Part shown: positions 24,631 to 33,224 of the stretch, in pieces | Numbering within the stretch: the stretch's first letter is position 1 | How the letters are laid out: each line of letters opens with the position of its first letter | Assembly (NCBI GenBank): GCA_035294245.1 | Contig: DATGLG010000012.1 | Span: 150,695-214,694, forward strand | Length of the DNA stretch: 64,000 nucleotides | Reading direction: 5' to 3' | DNA from: DATGLG01 sp035294245 | GTDB lineage: Bacteria; Pseudomonadota; Alphaproteobacteria; JACZXZ01 | Position numbers and translations under genes: made by a program | The notes under the pieces: generated by a model | Databases searched by the model: none | Told to the model about the DNA's origin: nothing | What the model saw: only the letters and a program-made list of their open reading frames with translations

Positions 24631-25701
24631 TTAGCATGGCGGCGGAGGAACGCCATCCCGTGCGGGCGAGGATTCGTGCTGTCGATGTCGGGCCAATCGT
24701 CGCTCCACGGTGGCGACCACCGCCGCGAGCGGAATCGCCTCCATCGTCGTGCCGCCGAAATCCTGGGCACGCAGCACCGTGAGGTCCCCGATCAGGGGCG
24801 CGAACTTGGCCGGGTCCGTCGGACCAAAGAGACTGATGAGCGGGCAATCGGCGGCGGCGAGCATATGAGCGGTGCCGCAGTCGTTCGACACGGCGAAGGC
24901 CAAATGCCGGCCGAGGGCGACGGTGAATATTGGAGACGCGGCAAGCGGGTCCGGCGCCTGCAGGGGAAAGCAAGCGTCGGGAACCTCCGAGCTCAACCGC
25001 GCAAGCCAAGGGCGCTCATCGGGGCCGAGGAGAAAAACCGGCCGCAACGCCAGCGCGCGGCAGCGCCGCGCCAATTCGATATAGCGATCGAGCGGCCAGC
25101 ATTTGTGCCGTCCGCCGGCGCCGGGGACAAGGCCGACGCAAGTCTCGCCCTCCGGCAGGGCGGCGCGGGCCGCCGCCTCGAAGGCCGCAGGCAGCTTGGA
25201 CGCCGGCGTGAAGGTCAGCGGCGCGCCCGAGGCAGCGCGAATGAGATCGAGCATTTGGGCGATCATCGCCGGCGGCTTGCGATAGGGGCGCGCGGGCACG
25301 CGGTCGGAAAGCCGGAAATCCGCGGCACCGGAGACGAAAACCTCGTGGCGAATGCGCCGGAGCACGAGTGTCGTCGGCACGCGCCGCTGGGTGTCGATGA
25401 CCAGATCGAAGCGGCGTCCAGCGAGGGGGCGATGGAGAAGCTCCGCCAATCGCAGGCCGATCCCGGCGTCCTCGATGATCTCGTCGAGATAAGCGGCGAC
25501 GAGCGGTCGGAGCGCCCCCGCATAAACCGTCTTGCCGATGCCGGCGAGCCAGGTGATGTGAGCCTGCGCCCAGGCGCCGCGCAAGGCGCGGAGGAACGGG
25601 ATTTTCATGAACCCGTCCCCCATCAGCTCCAGCCCGGAATAGACGAGAATGGTCCTGGGCGCGAAAGGACTCTTCGGCGTCATCGCGGCGTCGCCTCGCA
25701 T
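24631..25701 (-). CDS. Glycosyltransferase family 9 (heptosyltransferase-like)
   Basis: A 356-residue GT-B enzyme of the WaaF/WaaC type. Donor-domain landmarks are GLVPGAGGRHKCWPLDRYIELARR and SNDCGTAHMLAAADCPLISLFGPTDPAKFAP. The N-terminal acceptor domain starts TILVYSGLELMGDGFMKIPFLRAL. It probably adds sugar to a lipopolysaccharide core or other glycan. Start and the permease stop overlap as TGATG (25699-25703), so it is translationally coupled to an ABC transporter, an odd partner for a cell-envelope enzyme. An ATG at 25683 is an alternative. The C-terminal tail ends in a Pro run. Confidence 0.85.
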   Translation of the reverse strand: MRGDAAMTPKSPFAPRTILVYSGLELMGDGFMKIPFLRALRGAWAQAHITWLAGIGKTVYAGALRPLVAAYLDEIIEDAGIGLRLAELLHRPLAGRRFDLVIDTQRRVPTTLVLRRIRHEVFVSGAADFRLSDRVPARPYRKPPAMIAQMLDLIRAASGAPLTFTPASKLPAAFEAAARAALPEGETCVGLVPGAGGRHKCWPLDRYIELARRCRALALRPVFLLGPDERPWLARLSSEVPDACFPLQAPDPLAASPIFTVALGRHLAFAVSNDCGTAHMLAAADCPLISLFGPTDPAKFAPLIGDLTVLRAQDFGGTTMEAIPLAAVVATVERRLARHRQHESSPARDGVPPPPC

Positions 25702-26549
25702 CAGCGATTCTCGCGCGCGACGGCGCTTTCATGCCAGCGCCGCAGCACAAGATATTGCACCAACGTCAGCAGCAGGAATATGGCGACGCCGGCAACCGAG
25801 ATGAGAAACAGCGCGGCAAACATGCGCGGAATGTTGAGCCGATAGCCGGACTCGAGGATGCGATAGGCAAGGCCCGATTCCGACCCGGCCGTGCCCGCGA
25901 CGAACTCGGCGACCACCGCGCCGATGAGCGCTAAGCCGCCGCTGATCCGGAGCCCGGCAAGGAAATAGGGCATGGCATTGGGCAGGCGCAGCAGCCACAG
26001 CATCTGTCGCCGCGAGGCGCCGTAGAGCTGGAAGAGATCGAGAAGATTGTGATCGGCGCTGTTGAGCCCGAGGGTGGTGTTCGACACCACGGGGAAGAAG
26101 GCGACGATCCACGCGCAGATGAGAAGGGCCGCCTCCGTGTCCTTAACCCAGATGATGATGAGCGGCGCGATCGCGACGATGGGCGTCACCTGGAGTATCA
26201 CCGCATAGGGGAACAGGCTCAGCTCGATCAGCCGCGACTGGGCGAAGAAGATTGCAAGGCCCAGCCCGCCGAGTGCGGCGCAGATGAAGGCGAGGATCGT
26301 CGTCTGCATCGTCACCCAGAGAGAGCCCGAAAGCGTTCCCCAATCCTTGATCAGCGTGTCGAGGATGAGGAGCGGACCAGGCAGGATGTAGGGGGGGATG
26401 CTCTCCAGCCGCACGAACGCCTCCCAAGCGGCGAGAAACAACAAGCCGAGCAGGAGCGGCGCGACGAGCCTCAGCAGGAACGAAGTCCGGGTGCCCTCCC
26501 GCGCCACAGGGATCGCGGCTTCCGCCAGCGAATTTTGCCGAACCGCCAT
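25701..26549 (-). CDS. ABC transporter permease (SsuC/TauC/ThiX-like)
   Basis: A 282-residue inner-membrane permease with about six membrane segments. The EAA-type loop for ATPase docking reads LFQLYGASRRQMLWLLRLPNAMPYFLAGLRISGG, followed by IGAVVAEFVAG, as in the nitrate/sulfonate/taurine/pyrimidine permease branch. The ATG at 26549 has AGGAG eight bases upstream. It sits between its ATPase (11 bases upstream) and the glycosyltransferase. The substrate follows from the binding protein downstream in these notes. Confidence 0.9.
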   Translation of the reverse strand: MAVRQNSLAEAAIPVAREGTRTSFLLRLVAPLLLGLLFLAAWEAFVRLESIPPYILPGPLLILDTLIKDWGTLSGSLWVTMQTTILAFICAALGGLGLAIFFAQSRLIELSLFPYAVILQVTPIVAIAPLIIIWVKDTEAALLICAWIVAFFPVVSNTTLGLNSADHNLLDLFQLYGASRRQMLWLLRLPNAMPYFLAGLRISGGLALIGAVVAEFVAGTAGSESGLAYRILESGYRLNIPRMFAALFLISVAGVAIFLLLTLVQYLVLRRWHESAVARENR

Positions 26550-26560
26550 CGTCACTCTCC

Positions 26561-27334
26561 TCAGGCGCCGCCCACGCTGCGCGCAAGCGCCGCGCTCACC
26601 CTCCGGCAGAACTCCCCGTAGCGCGGCGTGAGGCGAAACGCCTCCTCGCGCGGATAAGGCTCATCGATGCGAATCTCCTCCGTCACGCGGCCGGGCCGCG
26701 CCGAAATCACCACGATGCGCTCGGAAAGATAAACGGATTCGTAGACGCTGTGGGTGACGAAAACGACCGTCAGGCGCTGCGACGACCACAGAGCGAGCAG
26801 GTCGCGGTTGAGCTTAAAGCGCGTCAATTCGTCGAGGGCGGCGAAGGGCTCGTCGAGCAAGAGGATTTCGGGGCGCGTGACGAGCGCGCGGGCGATGGAG
26901 GCGCGCATCTTCATGCCGCCCGAAAGCTCGCGCGGATAGGCGCGCTCGAAGCCTTCGAGCCCTACCAACGCGATGGCTTCGCCAATCCGCACGGCGGCGG
27001 CGCGTCGGGATTCCCCACGGAGCCGCAAGGGCAGATAGACATTGTCGAACACCGTGGCCCAGGGCATGAGCGTCGGCTCCTGAAAAACGAAGCCGATATT
27101 GCGACGAGCGGCGTGGCGGCTCTCGTCGCCCGTCCATTCGATGCGCCCACCTGTGGCGCTGCCAAGCCCGGCGATCAGGCGAAGGATCGTGCTTTTCCCG
27201 CAGCCCGAAGGCCCGAGCAAAGTGAGAAATTCGCGCGCCTCGACGGCGAGGCTGATATCGCGCACCGCGACAACACCGTTCGCATAGGTCTTCGCGACGT
27301 TGGTAAGCGTGACGATCGGCGCTTCCGCCGGCAT
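26561..27334 (-). CDS. ABC transporter ATP-binding protein (SsuB/TauB/ThiZ-like)
   Basis: A 257-residue ABC ATPase. Walker A is GPSGCGKST, the Q-loop is FVFQEPTLMPW, the signature is LSGGMKMR, Walker B is ILLLDEP and the switch His is in VTHSVYES. The signature GGMKMR and the SARPGRV stretch near the C-terminus are typical of the sulfonate/nitrate/pyrimidine uptake family. GAGG precedes the ATG. It works with the neighbouring permease and binding protein. Confidence 0.92.
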   Translation of the reverse strand: MPAEAPIVTLTNVAKTYANGVVAVRDISLAVEAREFLTLLGPSGCGKSTILRLIAGLGSATGGRIEWTGDESRHAARRNIGFVFQEPTLMPWATVFDNVYLPLRLRGESRRAAAVRIGEAIALVGLEGFERAYPRELSGGMKMRASIARALVTRPEILLLDEPFAALDELTRFKLNRDLLALWSSQRLTVVFVTHSVYESVYLSERIVVISARPGRVTEEIRIDEPYPREEAFRLTPRYGEFCRRVSAALARSVGGA

Positions 27335-27443
27335 GCCATACCTCGTTCGAACGACAGGCTTCCGAGAACCGACGCGCGAATGGGATAGATCGCTGGAAGA
27401 CCGGCGGCAACTGCATCTGAGCGCAGATCGGGCCCGACGGCGC

Positions 27444-28481
27444 TTATTTCCCGGTCCTCATACCGAGCTTCTTGTTGACGAATCCGAAGTCGAACCCTTT
27501 CCGCCAATCCATGTCCTTCGGATAGATGCCGGCATCCGCCATGATCTTGAAGAAGGCGGCGATGCGCGCCGGATTGAGCGCGCCGATCCCGTCCTTGCGG
27601 GCATCGCCGGAATCGACGATCCCATATTGCTTCATCTTGGCGATGCCGTTCGCGATGAGATCGTCGGTCATCTCCGGGTTCTCTTTCTTGATGAGCGCAT
27701 TGGCCGGGCTCGGATCGCCGTAGAGATAGCTGTACCAGCCCTCGATGGTGGCGTCGACGAAGCGCTGCACCAGATCCGGGTTCTGCTTGATCAGCCTGGC
27801 CGAGGTGGTGACGAGATTGCCGTAGCTCGGCCAGCCGGCATCGGCGATGAGATGCACATCGACCTTGGCGCCGGCTTTCTCGAGAGTATAGGGCTCGCTC
27901 GTGACGTAGCCCTGCTGGATCGCGCTCTTGTCGGCGAGGAAGGGCGCCATCTGGAACGTATAGGGGCGGATCTGGCTGTCCTTGAGCCCGAACTTCGCCT
28001 TGAGGAAAAGCCACCATCCTTCACGGGTGTCGCTGGAGATGAGGATGGGCTTGCCTTTCATGTCGGCGAAGCCCTTGATGTGCGCCTCCGCATGGGAAAT
28101 CAGAACCGCCGGGTCCTTCTGGAAGAAGGCCGCCACCGTTACCATCGGGATGTCGTGCGCGACGAAGTTGAGGGCGACGGAGGTGTTCGACGAGATCGCG
28201 AAATCGAGCACACCTGCGGCGAGGAGCTGGGGATGGTTCACCTGCGGGCCGCCCTGGCGAATCTCGACGTCGAGCCCGTGCTTCGCATAGAGGCCGGTCG
28301 CCTTGGCCTGGTAGTAGCCGCCGTATTCGGCCTCGGCTTTCCAGTCGATGCCGAAGCGGATCTTGTCGAGCGCCGATGCGGGTCCGCTTGCGGCCATGGC
28401 GATGAGAAGCGTCACGGCCACCGTGACCGCGATCCGCGCCGCGGCTCCGCGCACCCGGCTCCTTGATGATTTCAGCAGCAC
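27444..28481 (-). CDS. ABC substrate-binding protein, NMT1/THI5-like
   Basis: A periplasmic binding protein of about 345 residues with a signal peptide ending near GPASALD. The mature protein starts KIRFGIDWKAEAEYGGYYQAKATGLYAKHGLDVEI, the typical opening of THI5/NMT1-like and SsuA-like binding proteins that recognise pyrimidines, sulfonates or riboflavin-like rings. I prefer the GTG at 28481 because GGGGG lies just upstream; a GTG at 28514 extends the frame. It leads the ABC genes and follows a creatininase-family gene, which points to import and hydrolysis of a small cyclic amide or N-heterocycle (inference). Confidence 0.88.
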   Translation of the reverse strand: MLLKSSRSRVRGAAARIAVTVAVTLLIAMAASGPASALDKIRFGIDWKAEAEYGGYYQAKATGLYAKHGLDVEIRQGGPQVNHPQLLAAGVLDFAISSNTSVALNFVAHDIPMVTVAAFFQKDPAVLISHAEAHIKGFADMKGKPILISSDTREGWWLFLKAKFGLKDSQIRPYTFQMAPFLADKSAIQQGYVTSEPYTLEKAGAKVDVHLIADAGWPSYGNLVTTSARLIKQNPDLVQRFVDATIEGWYSYLYGDPSPANALIKKENPEMTDDLIANGIAKMKQYGIVDSGDARKDGIGALNPARIAAFFKIMADAGIYPKDMDWRKGFDFGFVNKKLGMRTGK

Positions 28482-28529
28482 GCAACCCCCTTTTTGTTTT
28501 GCGTGAAGCACCAAATGCCGCCCATTGCT

Positions 28530-29327
28530 TCAGGCCCTGTCCTTGAGAACATCCAACGGCATCCGGCTTGCTTCCTCGAGAATGGCGCGAAAGCTCTGCG
28601 CCGCCTGCTCGATCAGCTCGCGGCCGCGCGCGGCGCTCGCCTGGGTGGCGTCGCCGCAGGCGCCGGCGGCGTTCAGGTCCTGGGTCAGCCAGCTGAAGGG
28701 CACGCGCCCATGCGCTTGCACATGCGCATAGTCCTTGGCCAGCCTGAGCGAGGCTGGCATGAAATTTCCGATTTTCTCCACGCGCACGAGATCGGGGCGC
28801 AAATGGAGCATCATCGAGGTCTCGATGGCGCCGCCATGGATGCCGTGCTTGATCTCGCTCTCCTCGAACATCCCGCTCGCGTCGACCAGCCGGTAGGCGT
28901 TGACTTGCACCACGAGCATCTTGTGCCGGATGCGCAATTGCCGCCCCACGATATCGAGGAGCTGCGGCTGCCCGCCATGGCTGTTGAAGAGAACGAGCTT
29001 CCGGAGCCCCGCTTTTGCAACCCCGTCGCCCACTTCGCTCCATAGCCGAATGACAGTCTCCGGCGAGAGGGAGAGCGTGCCGGCGAAGTCGCCGTGCTCG
29101 TCGCTGCGCCCGATGGGAAGCGCCGGCAGAACGGTGACGGGAAATGACGGCGGCAAAAGCTCCAGCGTGCGCTTCAGGATGCCGTCGTTGAGGATCGCGT
29201 CGACGGCGAGGGGAAGATGCGGGCCGTGCTGCTCGATCGCCGCGACCGGCAGCACGGCGACGACGCGCGCCGCGTCCAGCCCGGCGAAATCCTCGGTGGT
29301 CATGTCCTGCCAGAAACGTCGCAGCAT
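28530..29327 (-). CDS. Creatininase-family amidohydrolase
   Basis: A 265-residue metal-dependent amidohydrolase of the creatininase family. Metal ligands are in AAIEQHGPHLPL, then Asp of AVDAIL, LFNSHGGQ and HGGAIETSMML. Relatives open cyclic amides or remove formyl groups (creatininase, FAPy deformylase ArfB, MftE). The gene lies between a cyclophilin-like protein and an ABC transporter for a small organic substrate, so it probably acts on the imported compound. The start is the first ATG of the frame. Confidence 0.9.
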   Translation of the reverse strand: MLRRFWQDMTTEDFAGLDAARVVAVLPVAAIEQHGPHLPLAVDAILNDGILKRTLELLPPSFPVTVLPALPIGRSDEHGDFAGTLSLSPETVIRLWSEVGDGVAKAGLRKLVLFNSHGGQPQLLDIVGRQLRIRHKMLVVQVNAYRLVDASGMFEESEIKHGIHGGAIETSMMLHLRPDLVRVEKIGNFMPASLRLAKDYAHVQAHGRVPFSWLTQDLNAAGACGDATQASAARGRELIEQAAQSFRAILEEASRMPLDVLKDRA

Positions 29328-29341
29328 CGGCGTTTCCGTTC

Positions 29342-29716
29342 CTAATCGAAGCGCTCGACCTTGATCGGATCGCCGTCGCGGACGGCGGCGAGAATGCGAA
29401 CGTCCTCCACCGCGCGACCCCAGATATTGGTGGGGGCGGCCAGGCGGATCTCGTCGCCGCGGGAGATCGGCGTGCGGCCGAAGCCGATCGCGATCGAATC
29501 GCCCTCGACCCAGAAGGCGAGCTCGCCGGGCTTGACGACGGCGCGGGCGTCCTTCTCGCGGCTGACCGATACCGGGGTCGAGAAATACACCTCCTCGCCC
29601 CAGCGCTGGGCGCGCGAGGCGAACGGCGCCTTGGCATAGATCGCCGCCGCGGTCGGCGTGTCGAGAAGCTCAGCCGTCACCGCGAACTTGCCGATCGTGA
29701 GCTTGAGCTTGCGCAC
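29342..29716 (-). CDS. Cyclophilin-like fold protein (PF04126-type)
   Basis: A 124-residue protein of the small cyclophilin-like family (TM1367 type). It shows RKLKLTIGKFAVTAELLDTPTAAAIYAKAPFASRAQRWGEEVYFS, then AFWVEGDSIAIGFGRTP and a C-terminal NIWGRAVEDV. These proteins keep the cyclophilin barrel but lack the proline isomerase active site of true cyclophilins; the role is unknown. It leads the operon that continues with creatininase and ABC transporter genes, 14 bases apart. Confidence 0.82.
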   Translation of the reverse strand: MRKLKLTIGKFAVTAELLDTPTAAAIYAKAPFASRAQRWGEEVYFSTPVSVSREKDARAVVKPGELAFWVEGDSIAIGFGRTPISRGDEIRLAAPTNIWGRAVEDVRILAAVRDGDPIKVERFD

Positions 29717-29774
29717 CGTCTCCCTCCCTTTCGCTGGCGCGAAGTGTAGCTGTGCGCCAAGCAGGCCTCAACTA

Positions 29775-29799
29775 ATGGTGTTCGATGGTGTTCGATGGT
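29775..29799. repeat. Short tandem repeat ATGGTGTTCG, 2.5 copies
   Basis: Two perfect 10-base units are followed by a half unit in the divergent gap between the cyclophilin-like gene and the response regulator. It is probably slippage, but it lies in the upstream region of both operons. Confidence 0.7.
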
Positions 29800-29962
29800 C
29801 AAGCGAAGGCTTTCCCTCGTGTTTTCGCGAGTCCGGGACAATTCCGTGCGGCCGCGGATGGCGCCATTCCGACTTTAAGATATTTGACCGGGCTCGGGGG
29901 AACACGCAAAATCCCAGTTAATATCATGTGCTGTCCGCAGCTTCATCGACGGGGGAAATGCG

Positions 29963-30640
29963 ATGCGGCTTCTCCTTGCAGAAGACAATCACCAGCTCGC
30001 CGACTTCCTCAAGGCCAGCCTTGGCGAGGCGGGCTTCGCCGTGGACATCGCGGAGACGGCCGCGGGCGCGCGGTCTGCGCTGTCGGGGAGCCATTACGAC
30101 GTCCTGGTCGTCGACCTCGGCCTCCCCGACGCCGACGGCATCACCATCATCGAATCCCTGCGCGCGCGGGGTGATGCGACGCCGGCGATGATCCTGACGG
30201 CGCGGGACGGGCTGCGGGACCGCGTCGACGGCCTCAATTCGGGAGCCGATGACTACCTCGCCAAGCCCTTCGCCACCGAGGAGCTGGTGGCGCGGCTGCG
30301 GGCGCTGCTGCGGCGGCCGGGAAGCGCGCTCGGCCAGGAGCTCTCGGCGAGCAACCTGACGCTCGACACCCGGACGGGCGAGGTGCAGGTCGACGGCACC
30401 TCGGTCTCGCTCTCCCGCCGCGAGATCGGGCTGCTCGAGCTTCTGCTGCGCCGCGCCGGCCGCGTCGTCCCCAAGCAGGCGATCGAGTCGAGCCTCTACG
30501 GCATGGACGAGGAGGTTGCCTCCAACACCGTGGAGGTCCTGGTCCATCGCCTGCGCAAGCGTCTCGCCCATCTGGGCGCCAAGGTCAATGTCGTCACCTT
30601 GCGCGGTATTGGATACGTGCTCACGGATCAGACGGATTGA
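29963..30640 (+). CDS. OmpR-family response regulator
   Basis: A 225-residue regulator with an N-terminal receiver domain (LLLAEDNHQLA acidic pair, phospho-acceptor Asp in VVDLGLPDADG, Thr in ILTARD, Lys in LAKPFATEEL) and a C-terminal OmpR/PhoB winged helix (about 130-225, VSLSRREIGLLELLLRRAGRVVPK and VEVLVHRLRKRL). It resembles the QseB/TctD/PmrA group. It is coupled by a TTGA overlap to the sensor kinase. Target sites are unknown; a direct-repeat motif at 52039-52349 has the 11-bp period expected of such regulators, but no link is shown. Confidence 0.93.
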   Translation: MRLLLAEDNHQLADFLKASLGEAGFAVDIAETAAGARSALSGSHYDVLVVDLGLPDADGITIIESLRARGDATPAMILTARDGLRDRVDGLNSGADDYLAKPFATEELVARLRALLRRPGSALGQELSASNLTLDTRTGEVQVDGTSVSLSRREIGLLELLLRRAGRVVPKQAIESSLYGMDEEVASNTVEVLVHRLRKRLAHLGAKVNVVTLRGIGYVLTDQTD

Positions 30641-32103
30641 AGGCGCAGCACCCCTCGATCCTTCGCGTCCTCGGCTGGCGTCTCTCGCTGGTCAGCCTGC
30701 TCTTCGCCGCGCTCATCGTCGGCCTGCTCCAGTCGAAGCTCCAGACGGCCGCGCGCGGGCTCTTCCACCAGGCGCTCGTGGCCGAGGGGCGGAGTGTCTT
30801 GACGCGCCTGCGCGTGACGGACGGCAAGCTCAGCTTCCCCGAGCCCGACATCGCCGAGGAGATCGTCAATATCATGCATTACCGGGTCTTCGACGGCACC
30901 GGGAAGCTGCTCTACGCCTCACCGAACCTGCTCGCCGACGTGCCCGGCCGCACGGAGCTGCCGGCCGCGCTCCTGACCGCCGCGAGCGGCTATTCCGGCG
31001 ACGTGAGGTTCTTCGCCCTCGACCCGCCTTTCTCCAAGGACCGCTTTATCGGGGTCAGCCTCAAGGCGACGGTGGGTGGCCGGCCCGCCGTCGTGGAAGT
31101 GTTCATGGATCTCGACCAGCGCGGCGTGCTGCTCGACGACCTCGTCCAGGAGTTCTTCCTGCATGTCGGCTGGCTGATCATTCCCTTCGTCGCCCTTCTG
31201 CTCCTCGTCAATCTCTTAACCATATGGATGGGGTTGCGGCCTTTGACCGAGGTGTCGCGAATGGCCTCGGAGATCGGCCCCGAGACCACCGGGCGGCGCC
31301 TTCCCGAGAAGGGGCAGCCGCGGGAGATCCTTCCCCTCATCCGCAGCGTCAACCGCGCACTCGAGCGCCTCGACAAGGGCTTCCAGGTGCAGCGGCAATT
31401 CACCGCCGATGCGGCCCATGAGCTGCGCACGCCCCTTGCCGTCCTGAGCGCCCATCTCGAGACCCTCGGCGAGGGCACGGCCGTGGCGGCACTCCGGCGC
31501 GAGGTCGCGGGGATGACCCGCCTCGTCGGGCAGCTCCTGCGCATCGCCCAGCTCGACGCCCTGGCGACGCCGCCGGCCGAGCAGGTCGACCTCCACGCCA
31601 TCGCCGTCGACGCCGCCTCGGCGCTGGCGCCGCTTGCCCTCAAGCAGGGCAAGTCGATTGCGGTGAGCGGCGTCGAGCATCCTCTCTGGGTTCGTGGCGA
31701 CATCGAGGCTCTCACCCAGGCCATCCGCAATCTCATCGAGAACGCCCTGATCCATACGCCGAGAGGGACGACGGTCGAGCTCGAGCTCGGCGAGGATCGC
31801 ACCCTGCGCGTCTCCGACGCCGGGCCCGGCGTGCCGCCGGAAAACCGCGACAAGATCTTTCAACGCTTCTGGCGCGCCGATCGCCGCGAGGGAGGTGCCG
31901 GGCTGGGCCTCGCGATCGTGGCCAAGGTCGCCGAGACCCATGGCGGCAGCGTCCATGTGGAGGAGTCGCATTTCGGCGGCGCCTCCTTCGTCCTGACCCT
32001 GCCGGCGCCCGAAGAGGCGGCGGAATCCACCGCTGCGGAGGGCCATCGCGACACCCCGCGCCGGCCGGGGGCCAAGAACGGCACGAAGGAGAAGGCGGCC
32101 TGA
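30637..32103 (+). CDS. Sensor histidine kinase
   Basis: A 488-residue membrane kinase starting at a TTG that overlaps the regulator stop. A first membrane helix (about 10-30) is followed by a periplasmic sensor region of about 135 residues, then a second helix (about 170-192) and a HAMP linker. The H-box is QFTADAAHELRTPLAV (about 259-274), the N-box NLIENALIHTP, G1 DAGPGVP and G2 GGAGLGLAI, so it should be an active kinase. The sensor region resembles the 2CSK_N domain of QseC/TctE-like kinases, which often sense carboxylates. Its stop overlaps the next start as TGATG. Confidence 0.92.
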   Translation: MKAQHPSILRVLGWRLSLVSLLFAALIVGLLQSKLQTAARGLFHQALVAEGRSVLTRLRVTDGKLSFPEPDIAEEIVNIMHYRVFDGTGKLLYASPNLLADVPGRTELPAALLTAASGYSGDVRFFALDPPFSKDRFIGVSLKATVGGRPAVVEVFMDLDQRGVLLDDLVQEFFLHVGWLIIPFVALLLLVNLLTIWMGLRPLTEVSRMASEIGPETTGRRLPEKGQPREILPLIRSVNRALERLDKGFQVQRQFTADAAHELRTPLAVLSAHLETLGEGTAVAALRREVAGMTRLVGQLLRIAQLDALATPPAEQVDLHAIAVDAASALAPLALKQGKSIAVSGVEHPLWVRGDIEALTQAIRNLIENALIHTPRGTTVELELGEDRTLRVSDAGPGVPPENRDKIFQRFWRADRREGGAGLGLAIVAKVAETHGGSVHVEESHFGGASFVLTLPAPEEAAESTAAEGHRDTPRRPGAKNGTKEKAA

Positions 32104-33224
32104 TGACGCCCCGCCCGCCGGCCGAGATCGGCATGCCCCTCGCGGATGTCGAGACGCCGGCCCTTCTCATCGACCTCGACGCTTTCGAGCGCAATCTGCG
32201 CAAGCTCGCCGAGCGGGCCCGCACCATGGGGGTGCGCCTGCGCCCCCATGCCAAGACCCATAAATCGGCGCCGGTGGCGCGTCGGCAGATGGCCTTGGGC
32301 GCGGTGGGGGTGTGTTGCCAGAAGGCGAGCGAGGCCGAGGCCCTGGTCCAGGGCGGGATCGGCGACGTCCTCGTCAGCAACGAGATCGTCGACCGGCGCA
32401 AGCTGGCCCGCCTCGCCGCCCTCGCGCGGGAGGCGAGGATCGGGCTCTGCGTCGATGACGAGGCGAATGTCGGCCTGCTCAGCGAGGCGGCGCAGAGCTT
32501 CGGCATCACCTTCGACGTGCTGGTCGAGATCAATGTCGGTGCCAATCGCTGCGGCGTCGAGCCCGGCGCGCCGGCCCTCGCCCTTGCCCAAAAGATCGCC
32601 CGCTCCCATGGCCTGCGCTTCCGCGGCCTTCAGGCCTATCACGGCTCGGCGCAGCACATCCGCGCCTTCGAGGCGCGGCGGGAGGCCATTGCCGGCGCCG
32701 TCGAGAAGGCGCAGGCCACCGCCGAGCTTCTGGCGCGCCACGGCCTGCCCTGCGAGGATGTGACGGGTGCTGGGACCGGAAGCTATGCTTTCGAGGGGCG
32801 GAGCGGGGTCTATACCGAGCTCCAGGCCGGCTCCTATGCCTTCATGGATGCGGATTACGCGCGCAATCTCGACGAAGCCGGCCGGCCCGTGCAGGAGTTC
32901 GAGCACAGCCTCTTCGTCTATGCGACGGTGATGAGCAAGCCCGCCGCCGACCGCGCGGTCCTTGATGCCGGCCTCAAGGCCTTCAGCCTCGATTCCGGAC
33001 TGCCGCGCCTCGCCGACCGGGCGGATGTCGAATATGTCGGCGCCGCCGACGAGCACGGAAAATTGCGATTATTGGAAACCAATCGGTCCCTTGCAATCGG
33101 CGACAAGCTGCGGCTGATCCCCGGCCATTGCGATCCGACGGTCAATCTGTATGACTGGTATGTCGGCTATCGCGACGATCGGGTCGAAGCCCTGTGGCCG
33201 ATTCATCGCGGCCCGGGCTATTGA
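32103..33224 (+). CDS. PLP-dependent D-threonine aldolase/D-serine dehydratase-like enzyme (DSD1 family)
   Basis: A 373-residue alanine-racemase-fold enzyme. The PLP lysine is in LRPHAKTHKS, and the C-terminal metal site shows GHCDPTVNLYDWYV. Family members cleave D-threonine or D-3-hydroxyaspartate to glycine (or glyoxylate-linked products) and an aldehyde, or dehydrate D-serine. It is translationally coupled (TGATG) to the sensor kinase gene, an unusual partner that suggests the two-component system senses or responds to a beta-hydroxy amino acid or related carboxylate. The end overlaps the convergent ATP-grasp-like gene by 7 bases. Confidence 0.88.
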   Translation: MTPRPPAEIGMPLADVETPALLIDLDAFERNLRKLAERARTMGVRLRPHAKTHKSAPVARRQMALGAVGVCCQKASEAEALVQGGIGDVLVSNEIVDRRKLARLAALAREARIGLCVDDEANVGLLSEAAQSFGITFDVLVEINVGANRCGVEPGAPALALAQKIARSHGLRFRGLQAYHGSAQHIRAFEARREAIAGAVEKAQATAELLARHGLPCEDVTGAGTGSYAFEGRSGVYTELQAGSYAFMDADYARNLDEAGRPVQEFEHSLFVYATVMSKPAADRAVLDAGLKAFSLDSGLPRLADRADVEYVGAADEHGKLRLLETNRSLAIGDKLRLIPGHCDPTVNLYDWYVGYRDDRVEALWPIHRGPGY

